16,435 bases of DNA from NCBI GenBank assembly GCA_023263045.1, contig JALQXU010000010.1, forward strand, positions 393 through 16,827, read 5' to 3'. The stretch is from Pontimonas sp. Lineage in GTDB: Bacteria > Actinomycetota > Actinomycetes > Actinomycetales > Microbacteriaceae. Shown here piece after piece: positions 6,585-13,911 of the stretch. The position numbers and the translations under genes are program-made. Numbering within the stretch: position 1 is the first letter of the stretch; each line of letters opens with the position of its first letter. The notes beneath the pieces are model-generated. The model had not been told where the DNA came from. It saw only the letters and a program-made list of their open reading frames with translations, and made no database searches.

Positions 6585-7477
6585 ATGTCAGCCACCTCCT
6601 TCTCAAGCTCCGCCTTCTCGTCGGGGGTAAGGCGGACGAAGTGCAGCTTGTTCTCATGCCAGCGCGGCTCAAGAAAACCAAAGCCCCGCCAGGGCTCAGA
6701 CTTGCTCACAAGGATCGCCGGTCCCGCCGCCTTCTGGAGTTCGGACAGTGCAGAAAAAAGACCAGGGACGTCGTGAGCATCGTGTTCGACAACGTCGAGT
6801 CCGAACGCTCTGAACTTTGCCGCCACATCCCCAACAGGCATGACTCCTGTCATCTGGCCATCGACTTGCATGTTGTTGCGATCGAGGATGATGCGAATGT
6901 TGTCGAGCCCCCGAGCTACCGCCAGCTGCAGAGCTTCCCAGGTGGAACCCTCTTGAAGCTCTCCATCGGAAATCAAAACCCAGATGGTCCCGGGAGTTCC
7001 CTGTTGCTTCCGGGCGATCGCTCGTCCCACCGCAACACCGAGTGCGATGCCAAGCGATCCACTCGTCACGGCCATCCCGGGAGAATGCTCCGCCCCAATC
7101 ATCTCCAGAAGCCCACCGTCGGTGGATTCTTCCTCCAAGGCCTTCGAAGAGAGTCGACCAGTGGCGACCAAGGTCGCGTAGTGGGCGGTGGCGTAATGGG
7201 CGGGGGACACAATGAAGGTGTCTGGCCCGTGACCCAACCAATCCTCACCTCGAACGCCGGAATCACCAGGCTTCGGTGTTGCGCTAAAGCGCGGAGGGTC
7301 CATTGGCGCCACAGAAGGTCCTATGTCCATCACCTGTGTATGGAGAAGGGCGAGGAGCTCCGCAGTTCCGCAGGCCTGTGCCAGATAACCACCGTTTGCG
7401 CGAATCGCCCATTCCGCGGCGTAAGCGCGAATTATCCGCGCTAGAGACCCGACGTGCTCGATGTCGTCATCGGTCAA
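6569..7477 (-). CDS. Transketolase, N-terminal subunit (divergent)
   Basis: The 302-residue thiamine-diphosphate-binding half shows VLISDGELQEGSTWEA (168-182) and LDRNN (198-202), which together form the GDG...N cofactor motif with Ser in place of the first Gly. It also has SPAHYA (91-96) and TSGSLGIALG (138-147). The usual early GHPG motif is replaced by NGGYLAQACG (28-37), so a substrate-site histidine of classical transketolases is missing. The start at TTG 7477 is uncertain; GGGGA at 7496-7492 is better spaced for an in-frame ATT at 7486. The gene lies 19 bases after dhaL and overlaps the C subunit. The context points to a dedicated catabolic transketolase rather than the pentose phosphate enzyme. 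Confidence 0.88.
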   Translation of the reverse strand: MTDDDIEHVGSLARIIRAYAAEWAIRANGGYLAQACGTAELLALLHTQVMDIGPSVAPMDPPRFSATPKPGDSGVRGEDWLGHGPDTFIVSPAHYATAHYATLVATGRLSSKALEEESTDGGLLEMIGAEHSPGMAVTSGSLGIALGVAVGRAIARKQQGTPGTIWVLISDGELQEGSTWEALQLAVARGLDNIRIILDRNNMQVDGQMTGVMPVGDVAAKFRAFGLDVVEHDAHDVPGLFSALSELQKAAGPAILVSKSEPWRGFGFLEPRWHENKLHFVRLTPDEKAELEKEVADIWATS

Positions 7478-7496
7478 TCTCGAAATGAGCGGTCCC

Positions 7497-8090
7497 CTAG
7501 TCTTGGATGACAGATTCGAGTGACCGCCAGATCACCGTCGCACCCGCATCGGCTATGCCCTTGGCGCGCTCACCGATCCATCCCGCACGACCGTGCTGCG
7601 GGGTCATCGCTTTGGTTGCCTCGACCCCCTCGCCGGCAGCTGATGCTGCCTGGGCGAGCGCACTGGCCACATCGGATGCTGCGGCGGCGGCACGAGCCGC
7701 AGGCCCTAGCGCGTCCAAAAGGGTGCGCTGCCCTTCTTCGGACTTTCCGCGCTGTGCAATCTTTTCAAGCGCCGAGTTCAAACCAGCTTGGAGCTGCGCG
7801 AGTGGCTCATCATCATCACTGACCGCCAAACCCGCCGCCAAGAAACCGCTCGCGAAGAGGGTTCCAAACGTGGAAGGTGCGGCTTTCGAGATTTCCTTGC
7901 CTAGGTTTAAGACCAGTTGCTTCACTGAATCGCCAGGTTCGGCAATGGCCAACCGAATTCCAACGGCAATTTTTCCGGCGGTGAGACCGAGGTCACCGTC
8001 CCCAGCCTCACTATCCAGTTGGGTGAATTCCTCCGAGTGAGCTTCTAGCCCTGCCGCGAGTTTCTCGAGGGCCTCAACAAACGCGTCCAT
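7497..8090 (-). CDS. dhaL: Dihydroxyacetone kinase, DhaL subunit
   Basis: This is a 197-residue nucleotide-binding subunit. LDSEAGDGDLG (residues 25-35) supplies the aspartates that hold magnesium and ADP or ATP. APSTFGTLFAS, DALGPAARA and HGRAGWIGER follow as in the DhaL family. The start is the ATG that shares one base with the dhaK stop (TGATG). A GTG three bases earlier is possible, but the upstream AGG sits better for the ATG. With DhaK it forms a two-subunit kinase for dihydroxyacetone or a similar short ketose. No DhaM phosphotransferase gene is present, so the phosphate donor may be ATP itself or a DhaM encoded elsewhere. Confidence 0.92.
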   Translation of the reverse strand: MDAFVEALEKLAAGLEAHSEEFTQLDSEAGDGDLGLTAGKIAVGIRLAIAEPGDSVKQLVLNLGKEISKAAPSTFGTLFASGFLAAGLAVSDDDEPLAQLQAGLNSALEKIAQRGKSEEGQRTLLDALGPAARAAAAASDVASALAQAASAAGEGVEATKAMTPQHGRAGWIGERAKGIADAGATVIWRSLESVIQD

Positions 8091-9091
8091 CACGCCTGCG
8101 TAAAGAAGGGTGTGTGAACCGGGTGGTCGATGTACTTCTTCAAGTCATCATCCAGGCGCATCATGGAAATCGATGCTCCCGCCATTTCGAGTGACGTTGC
8201 GAACTCGCCAACATAGGTGCGATACACCGAGACCTTCTTCGCCGAGAGAATCTCCGAGACCTTGCGGAACATGATGTAGAGCTCTTCCTGGGGTGTTGAC
8301 CCGAGTCCGTTCATCAAGACCGCCACCTCGTCGCCCGCGGCGAGATCCAGGTCTTCCTCGATCTTGGCGACGAGCTCGGTTGTAATTTCGTCAGCACCCG
8401 CCAGCGCTGTGCGACTGATACCCGGCTCACCGTGGATGCCCATACCGATTTCCATTTCGCCAGCGGGGAGCTCGAAGGTGGGCTTACCGTTGGCTGGCAG
8501 AGTGACCGGGCTCAGCGCAACACCCATGGTTCGGGTGTGCTCGGCTGCCTTCTTAGTGGCTGCGACAACTCCGTCGAGGTCGAGACCTGCGTCTGCGGCA
8601 GCTCCAGCGACCTTGTAAAGGAAGAAGATGCCTGCGATTCCGCGGCGACGACCTTCTTCTCCCTTCGGAGCCGACGCAACGTCATCAGCTCCGAGCACTG
8701 TCTCCACCCGAATTCCTTCGGCAGCTGCAAGATCTGCCGCGAGGTCAAAGTTCAAGACGTCGCCGCCGTAGTTTCCGTAGAGGTACAGAACGCCAGCACC
8801 GCTGTCCACGCGCTTAGTGACCTCCAGCATCTGGTCGGCCGAGGGGCTTTGGAAGACATCTCCGACCGCGACTCCATCGAGCATTCCCTTACCGACGTAA
8901 CCAAGAAAGAGCGGTAGGTGGCCAGAACCTCCACCGGTGGTAATGGCAACCTTGCCTTTCACCGGAGCGTCAGCGCGAACCAAAGCGTGATTATCGCCGC
9001 CCACTGCTTCAAGCTGTTGGGGGTAGGCGAGAAGAATTCCTTCCAGCATTTCCTGGACGAATTCGACCGGACTGTTCAAGATTTTCTGCAT
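8090..9091 (-). CDS. dhaK: Dihydroxyacetone kinase, DhaK subunit
   Basis: This 333-residue substrate-binding subunit is complete. Features in order: TTGGGSGHLPLFLGYVG (51-67), GDVFQSPSA, the NYGGDVLNF loop (107-115), the linker RRRGIAGIFFLYKVAGAAAD and GMGIHGEPG (217-224). His220 of the last motif is the residue that forms a covalent hemiaminal with the carbonyl of dihydroxyacetone in this family. The start ATG has an AAAGGGG ribosome binding site at good spacing. It is the first gene of the minus-strand operon and diverges from the sugar-binding protein gene. Relatives phosphorylate other short ketoses such as erythrulose, so the true substrate is open. Confidence 0.94.
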   Translation of the reverse strand: MQKILNSPVEFVQEMLEGILLAYPQQLEAVGGDNHALVRADAPVKGKVAITTGGGSGHLPLFLGYVGKGMLDGVAVGDVFQSPSADQMLEVTKRVDSGAGVLYLYGNYGGDVLNFDLAADLAAAEGIRVETVLGADDVASAPKGEEGRRRGIAGIFFLYKVAGAAADAGLDLDGVVAATKKAAEHTRTMGVALSPVTLPANGKPTFELPAGEMEIGMGIHGEPGISRTALAGADEITTELVAKIEEDLDLAAGDEVAVLMNGLGSTPQEELYIMFRKVSEILSAKKVSVYRTYVGEFATSLEMAGASISMMRLDDDLKKYIDHPVHTPFFTQA

Positions 9092-9117
9092 GGGGACCCC
9101 TTTGTCATTTCACAAAT

Positions 9118-9135
9118 CGTCACACAATTGTGACG
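9118..9135. promoter_or_regulatory. Candidate operator, 18-bp inverted repeat
   Basis: CGTCACA and TGTGACG are perfect 7-bp complements around CAAT, 26 bases upstream of the dhaK ATG. This is the best single operator candidate of the divergon. The arm order (TCACA then TGTGA) is the reverse of a CRP site. Confidence 0.6.
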
Positions 9136-9148
9136 GATTTTTCACATT

Positions 9149-9179
9149 TTGGAACATCTGGTGCTGAATCGAGTGTAAT
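9149..9179 (+). promoter_or_regulatory. Candidate promoter of the sugar importer operon
   Basis: TTGGAA (9149-9154) and TGTAAT (9174-9179, five of six to consensus) are separated by 19 bases, slightly long. The predicted start near 9186 leaves a leader of about 60 bases that contains the hairpin at 9199-9222. A TTTCACA copy (9181-9187) would overlap the start site. Confidence 0.4.
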
Positions 9180-9198
9180 GTTTCACACACCTAACCAA

Positions 9199-9222
9199 CA
9201 ACCCAATCACCTGATCGGGTTG
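9199..9222 (+). ncRNA. Hairpin in the leader of the binding-protein mRNA
   Basis: CAACCC pairs with GGGTTG. After one A-C mismatch ATC pairs with GAT, closing a 4-base loop (ACCT). It lies 10 bases before the strong AAGGGAGG ribosome binding site (9233-9240). It may stabilise the mRNA, or it may act as a DNA operator instead. Confidence 0.4.
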
Positions 9223-9246
9223 GCACCAAAATAAGGGAGGCATAGG

Positions 9247-10260
9247 TTGAAGAAGACCAAGATTGGAGTTGCAGCAGCAGCTGCTGTCGCTCTGACTCTG
9301 TCCGGTTGTGCCGGCGGAGCGGGCGGCGGAACCACCGCATCTGAGGACCTGCGTTTTGTAAACGTGGTCAAGCTCATCGGTGTGGGCTGGTTCGACCGTA
9401 TGGATGAGGGCATCGTTGCCTTCGCTGGTGACACTGGCATTGACGCCAGCCAGACTGGTGCTGATGACGCTAGCCCCGAGAAGCAGGTTCGTCTCGTTGA
9501 GGACCTGATTGCTCAGGGTGTGGACGCCATTACCGTCGTCCCCAACTCGCCTGAGTCCCTGGAGGGTGTCTTCCAGAAGGCTCGTGACGCCGGCATCGTC
9601 GTGGTGACCCACGAAGCTGCTTCGCAGAAGAACACCGATGCTGACATCGAGGCGTTCGACAACACCGCATACGGCGAGACCATCATGGACAACCTCGCAG
9701 AGTGCATGGGTAACGAGGGTCAGTACGCTGCCTTCGTTGGTCAGGTGACTGCTGAGAGCCACATGCAGTGGGTTGCTGGAGCGTTTGACCACGCCGCTGC
9801 TAACTACCCCGACGTCGTTCGCGTTGAGGACCCACTGGAGTCCAAAGAGGACGCTGACGTCGCATACGAGCAGACCAAAGAGCTGCTGAAGAAGTACCCG
9901 GACCTCAAGGGAATCCAGGGCTCTTCGGCTGTTGACGTGGTCGGCATCGGACGCGCAGTGGAGGAGCTCGGTTTGAACGACTCCGTCTGCGTCATGGGAA
10001 CCTCGATTCCTTCGCTGGCTGGCAAGTTCCTTGACACCGGCGCTATCGACAAGATCTTCTTCTGGGACCCTGCACTCGCAGGTCAGGCCATGATGAAGAT
10101 CGCCCAGATGCTCGTGAATGGTGAAGAACTCACCTCTGGCATGGACCTCGGCCTCGAAGGCTACGAGAGTGTCCAGCAGAGCCCTGACGTTCCTACCACC
10201 TGGTACGGCAGCGCCTGGGTCATCGTTGACAAGGACAACGCAGCGGACTACCCGTTCTAA
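9247..10260 (+). CDS. Sugar ABC transporter, lipoprotein substrate-binding protein
   Basis: The 337-residue protein starts at a TTG preceded by AAGGGAGG at ideal spacing. The signal sequence ends in the lipobox LTLSGC (Cys21), followed by a Gly/Ala/Thr linker, so it is anchored outside the membrane. The fold is that of the ribose/LsrB class: KLIGVGWFDRMDEG (42-55), QVRLVEDLIAQGVDAI (80-95), VVPNSPESL (97-105), IVVVTHEA (117-124), MQWVAGAF (173-180), a WDPALAGQ motif (273-280) and a terminal VIVDKDNAADYPF. It captures the substrate for the importer encoded by the next three genes. The layout recalls LsrB, but residues at its AI-2 contacts appear different, so a small sugar or polyol is more likely. 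Confidence 0.93.
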   Translation: MKKTKIGVAAAAAVALTLSGCAGGAGGGTTASEDLRFVNVVKLIGVGWFDRMDEGIVAFAGDTGIDASQTGADDASPEKQVRLVEDLIAQGVDAITVVPNSPESLEGVFQKARDAGIVVVTHEAASQKNTDADIEAFDNTAYGETIMDNLAECMGNEGQYAAFVGQVTAESHMQWVAGAFDHAAANYPDVVRVEDPLESKEDADVAYEQTKELLKKYPDLKGIQGSSAVDVVGIGRAVEELGLNDSVCVMGTSIPSLAGKFLDTGAIDKIFFWDPALAGQAMMKIAQMLVNGEELTSGMDLGLEGYESVQQSPDVPTTWYGSAWVIVDKDNAADYPF

Positions 10261-10270
10261 AGACGGAATA

Positions 10271-10290
10271 GTCTTGGGCTAGCCCGAGAC
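10271..10290 (+). ncRNA. Hairpin after the binding-protein gene
   Basis: GTCTTGGGCT and AGCCCGAGAC are complementary except for one G-T wobble. As RNA this gives a stem of about eight pairs with a CUAG loop, ten bases after the stop codon. It is the first of two hairpins between the binding protein and the ATPase genes. Confidence 0.55.
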
Positions 10291-10305
10291 TCGCTGTAAA
10301 CCGCG

Positions 10306-10333
10306 GGTGGGGCGTCAGAAATGACGCCCCACC
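10306..10333 (+). terminator. Strong intercistronic hairpin, attenuator or mRNA stabiliser
   Basis: GGTGGGGCGTCA and TGACGCCCCACC form a perfect 12-bp GC-rich stem closed by a GAAA tetraloop. No T-run follows, so it is not a classical intrinsic terminator. Such hairpins after binding-protein genes commonly protect the upstream mRNA from 3' exonucleases and lower expression of downstream genes. This would give more binding protein than ATPase and permease. Confidence 0.65.
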
Positions 10334-10367
10334 TCGTCAACGAAAATAGGTAAAGAGGAAAACAACG

Positions 10368-11846
10368 GTGTTTGGTACAGAAGGCATTTCTAAGGCTTTT
10401 GGCGGGGCCAAAGCCCTCAGTAACGTCAGCTTTCGAGTCTCTCCCGGAGACATTCACTGCCTAGCCGGTGAGAACGGGTCAGGAAAGTCCACGCTCATCA
10501 AAATCATGAGTGGTGTCGAAACACCAGACTCCGGAACCATCATCTTGGGTGACGAGAGGCTCTCCTCCCTCTCCCCTCGCGACGCCGTGGCCAAAGGCGT
10601 GCAGGTTATCTTTCAAGACTTTTCTCTCATTCCCAACTTGACCGTCGCGGAGAACATCGCTTTGTCAACCGCGGTGCTCGAGAAGAAGAAACTCATCAAT
10701 CCTCAGAAGAATCACGAAATTGCCGCCAAGGCTCTTGAGTTGATAGGTGTGGACCTGGACCTCGACGCCACGGTCCGCTCTATCCCGGTGTCCTCCAAGC
10801 AGCTCGTGGCGATTGCCCGGGCCATGACCCAGGGCGTGAAGCTGCTGTTTATGGATGAGGCAACAACCGCGCTCACCCGGAAAGAAATTGATCATCTCTT
10901 TGGTGTCGTCCGAAACTTGCGTGATCAAGGCGTGGCCACTGTTTTCGTCAGCCACAAACTTGACGAAGTCCAAGAGATAGCCGAGAGCATCACGATTTTG
11001 CGAAATGGTGAAGTGACGGCCGAAGGCCCCATCGAGAATTTTGACCGTAAAGCCATTGCTGAGGCGATGACGGGTCAAGAGGTTAGCGAAGTCCGCCTCA
11101 CCCCGGAGCTCCCGAAGAGTGCGGCGACAGTTCTTGAGGTCGAGGGCCTTACGTCATCGGGACGCTTCAAGAATGTCTCCTTTTCTGTGAAGGCGGGAGA
11201 GATTGTGGGCATCACAGGCCTGTTGGGGTCTGGTCGAAGTGAAATCGCTGAAGCTTTGTTTGGCATGGCGCCGATTGAATCGGGAACTGTCAGCGTCAAC
11301 GGGAAGAAAGTCAGCTTGAGTGGTCCTCGAGACGCGGTCGAGGCAGGCATCGGTTACGTTCCGCAAGACCGTCTCTCGCAGGGTCTCTTTCTCAACCAAT
11401 CCATCCGAAAAAATGTGATGGCGGCGGCCATCGAGCGGTTCCTCGGTAAGGGTGGCTTTGTCAAAGGTAAGGACATCAGTGAAACGGTGTCGAACTGGAT
11501 TTCTGACCTCAAGATCAAGACGGATAATCCAGAAAACGCTGCCACGTCGCTCTCGGGCGGGAACCAGCAACGGGTTGTCCTGGCCAAGTGGCTCGCCATG
11601 ACTCCGTCTGTCCTTATCTTGAATGGCCCCACTGTGGGTGTCGACATCGGGTCCAAGAAGGAAATTCTCGAGATCATCAGAGACAAAGCCCTCGAAGGGG
11701 TGGCTGTGGTGATCGTGTCCGATGACATCCCTGAGATCGTCCAGATTGCTCACAGAGTGGTGGTGGTCCATCAGGGCAAGCTGGGGGCAGAGCTGTCTGA
11801 AGCGGATATCAGCGAATCTCGACTCTATGAGGAGCTTGCCGCATGA
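10368..11846 (+). CDS. Sugar ABC transporter, double-domain ATPase (RbsA class)
   Basis: The 492-residue protein starts at a GTG behind AGAGGAA. It carries two ATPase domains. The first has Walker A GENGSGKS (34-41), Q-loop Gln83, Walker B FMDEATTAL (Asp163-Glu164) and switch His196; its signature (VSSKQLVAIARA) is degenerate. The second has a degenerate Walker A GLLGSGRS (284-291) and an intact signature LSGGNQQR (395-402). Its Walker B reads LILNGPT, with Asn419-Gly420 where Asp-Glu is usual. Only one complete ATP site is therefore expected, made of the first Walker motifs with the second signature. It powers import through the two permeases that follow. The stop overlaps the next start by four bases. 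Confidence 0.94.
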   Translation: MFGTEGISKAFGGAKALSNVSFRVSPGDIHCLAGENGSGKSTLIKIMSGVETPDSGTIILGDERLSSLSPRDAVAKGVQVIFQDFSLIPNLTVAENIALSTAVLEKKKLINPQKNHEIAAKALELIGVDLDLDATVRSIPVSSKQLVAIARAMTQGVKLLFMDEATTALTRKEIDHLFGVVRNLRDQGVATVFVSHKLDEVQEIAESITILRNGEVTAEGPIENFDRKAIAEAMTGQEVSEVRLTPELPKSAATVLEVEGLTSSGRFKNVSFSVKAGEIVGITGLLGSGRSEIAEALFGMAPIESGTVSVNGKKVSLSGPRDAVEAGIGYVPQDRLSQGLFLNQSIRKNVMAAAIERFLGKGGFVKGKDISETVSNWISDLKIKTDNPENAATSLSGGNQQRVVLAKWLAMTPSVLILNGPTVGVDIGSKKEILEIIRDKALEGVAVVIVSDDIPEIVQIAHRVVVVHQGKLGAELSEADISESRLYEELAA

Positions 11847-12889
11847 GTTACATCACGCCGATTGAGAAAAGAAAGGGCTTGAAGCTCTGGGGTTCGCCCA
11901 ACGAGATCTTCTTGATCATCGCGATTGTCGTTCTCTCGCTCATTATCGGACTGAACAACTCTGTCTTTTTCTCCATCGCAACACCCTTTGACCTTCTGCG
12001 AAGCTCGCTGATTGAGATTCTCTTCGCGCTCGGTCTGCTTATCGTGTTGATCAGTGGTGGGATCGATATTTCCTTCCCGATTATTGGAATATTCGCGGGG
12101 TATACGACGGTTGTGGTGATGCTGGGCCTTGGCCTTGATACCTACAGTCTGTGGATTCCGCTGGTCCTCGCGGCCATCATTGGGGCTGTTCTTGGGACCA
12201 TAAATGCTCTCTTGATTGCGGGCTTTGGCTTGCCGACGCTTATTGCCACCTTAGGTACTGCTGGAATGTTCCGCGGATTCCTCCTGAGCTACATCGGTTC
12301 GGTCTATATCGCCAACATCCCCCTGGGACTCGACCAGTTCTCCACTGCCGATCTGCTGTCGGTTGAGACGGGACAGGGAACCCTCGCTCGGTTGCACGTC
12401 CTGGTGATTCCTATTTTGATTCTGTCGATTGCGATTGCGTGGTTGCTGCGCCGGACGATGTTCGGTCGCACCGTTTTCGCTATCGGTGGTTCTGAGGAGT
12501 CAGCCCGAAGGATGGGTATGAATGTCCGATGGACCAAGGCTCGCATCTACATGCTGGTGGGCGCCATCTCCGGTGTTGCAGGCATTCTCTATGTCTCGCT
12601 GCAGCGTAAAGCCGATCCCTACGACCTTTATGGCACAGAGCTAGAAATCATCGCCGCGGTCGTCCTGGGTGGGGCCAGCATTATGGGTGGCTATGGCACC
12701 GTGACAGGAACCATCCTCGGGGTTCTACTCATCAACCTCATCAAGGACAACCTGATTCTCCTCGGGATTCCAGGCTCCTGGCAGCGGGCGGCCATTGGAT
12801 TGATGTTGCTCATTGGTGTCATTGGACAAGCCATCTCGGACAAGCGACGAGCGAAACAGGCCACCGTCATAGAAGAGGACGCATCGTGA
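11843..12889 (+). CDS. Sugar ABC transporter permease 1
   Basis: This is a 348-residue protein with about eight to ten hydrophobic segments. It starts at the ATG overlapping the ATPase stop, after GAGGAG. Family marks of the ribose/branched-chain permease class are GGIDISFP after helix 2-3, LPTLIATLGTAGMFRG in the middle, the cytoplasmic loop RRTMFGRTVFAIGGSEESARRMGM, and AAVVLGGASIMGGYGTV near the end. It forms half of the membrane channel. The neighbouring permease is related but clearly different, so the importer uses a heterodimer. Confidence 0.92.
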   Translation: MSYITPIEKRKGLKLWGSPNEIFLIIAIVVLSLIIGLNNSVFFSIATPFDLLRSSLIEILFALGLLIVLISGGIDISFPIIGIFAGYTTVVVMLGLGLDTYSLWIPLVLAAIIGAVLGTINALLIAGFGLPTLIATLGTAGMFRGFLLSYIGSVYIANIPLGLDQFSTADLLSVETGQGTLARLHVLVIPILILSIAIAWLLRRTMFGRTVFAIGGSEESARRMGMNVRWTKARIYMLVGAISGVAGILYVSLQRKADPYDLYGTELEIIAAVVLGGASIMGGYGTVTGTILGVLLINLIKDNLILLGIPGSWQRAAIGLMLLIGVIGQAISDKRRAKQATVIEEDAS

Positions 12890-13911
12890 AAGATATTTCG
12901 AGAGACCTCACTCGACGCCTCCTGAGTGATCGCAAACTCACTCAGCTCGTTGTTGTCGCGCTCGTCGTATTTTTGAGCTTCAGCATTCTCGTGCCAGACC
13001 TGTTCCTCACACCGAGGAACTTTATTTCGATGGCATTCCAGATTCCGGAGATTGCCTTGTTGGCCCTGGGGGTCATGCTCGCGATGCTGACAGCGGGTAT
13101 TGACCTCTCCGTAGTGTCCATGTCGAACTTGGCTGCTCTGTCGACCGCGTATCTCCTGGTCACGCAAGTGACCGAAGGTGGTGGGAACGTCTATGTCTGG
13201 ATTGTCATTGCCATTGTCATCGGGATTGTTGTCGGCCTCATTAGTGGGTTGGCCAATGGGGCGATTATTGCCGGTATTGGGGTGACGCCCATTCTCGCGA
13301 CCCTGGCCACCTTGACCCTGTACAACGGTATTGCGGTGGGAATCCGTAACGGTCAATCCATCATCGGGTTGCCTCCAGAGTTCACAGCCATTGGAAATGG
13401 GTCATTCCTCGGAATTCCGATCCCGATGATCATCCTTCTCGTGGCGGGTATCGGTGTTGCTCTCTACATCAACAAGACGGGACTCGGTATGCAGTCCGTT
13501 CTGGTGGGTGCTAACCAGGAAGCAGCAACCTACAGCGCGATTGGCGTCAAGAAGGTCCTCCTTATGACCTACACGCTCTCCGGCGGGCTCTCCGCTCTCG
13601 CCGGGCTCATCATTGCGTCTCGGTCGGCGAGTGCGAACCCCGACTACGGCGCTTCCTACGTTCTTCTCGCGATTGTGATCGTGGTCCTCGGTGGGGTCAA
13701 CCCCTATGGCGGTTTTGGAACCGTCACGGGAGTAATCCTTGCTACCGCTGTCCTGCAGATGGTCGCCTCGGGATTCAACGCCCTGCGCTTTAGCCAGTTC
13801 TTCTACCAACTCGCACAGGGCTTTGTGCTGATTGCGGTGATGATCCTCAATACTTACGTCGATAAACGGCGCCTCAAGGCGAAGAAAGACAAGGCTCCCC
13901 AAGAATCGTGA
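12886..13911 (+). CDS. Sugar ABC transporter permease 2
   Basis: The 341-residue product starts at a GTG overlapping the previous stop (GTGA). It has the same class marks as permease 1: TAGIDLSVVSMSN, TPILATLATLTLYNG, the loop KTGLGMQSVLVGANQEAATYSAIG, and VVLGGVNPYGGFGTV near the C-terminus. The basic tail KRRLKAKKDK is cytoplasmic. It makes the second half of the channel. The next gene starts inside its stop codon, so translation is probably coupled through the whole cluster. Confidence 0.92.
   Translation: MKDISRDLTRRLLSDRKLTQLVVVALVVFLSFSILVPDLFLTPRNFISMAFQIPEIALLALGVMLAMLTAGIDLSVVSMSNLAALSTAYLLVTQVTEGGGNVYVWIVIAIVIGIVVGLISGLANGAIIAGIGVTPILATLATLTLYNGIAVGIRNGQSIIGLPPEFTAIGNGSFLGIPIPMIILLVAGIGVALYINKTGLGMQSVLVGANQEAATYSAIGVKKVLLMTYTLSGGLSALAGLIIASRSASANPDYGASYVLLAIVIVVLGGVNPYGGFGTVTGVILATAVLQMVASGFNALRFSQFFYQLAQGFVLIAVMILNTYVDKRRLKAKKDKAPQES

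Larger units (their letters stand above)
9092..9246. promoter_or_regulatory. Divergent control region between dhaK and the sugar importer operon
   Basis: This A/T-richer gap holds the leaders and promoters of both operons. The pentamer TCACA occurs at 9110, 9120, 9142 and 9183, and its complement TGTGA at 9129. TTTCACA is repeated directly at 9108, 9140 and 9181. The steps between successive TCACA copies (10, 22 and 41 bases) are close to 1, 2 and 4 helical turns. A regulator binding here could control both directions, but no regulator gene is in the window. Confidence 0.6.

Noticed and set aside
6641..7444. Plus-strand open frame of 267 codons
   Set aside because: It is antisense to the transketolase N subunit. 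Its composition (Arg/His/Ser-rich) is that of a shadow frame.
9118..9146. CRP/cAMP site
   Set aside because: The arms are in the order TCACA-N4-TGTGA, and TGTGA to the next TCACA is 8 bases rather than 6. It does not fit the CRP pattern.
9142..9792. Minus-strand open frame of 216 codons across the binding protein start
   Set aside because: It would cross the control region and run against a gene with a signal peptide and a strong ribosome site. No domain is seen.
10306..10333. Classical intrinsic terminator
   Set aside because: The stem is strong, but the following bases contain no T-run, and the downstream genes clearly belong to the same transport system.
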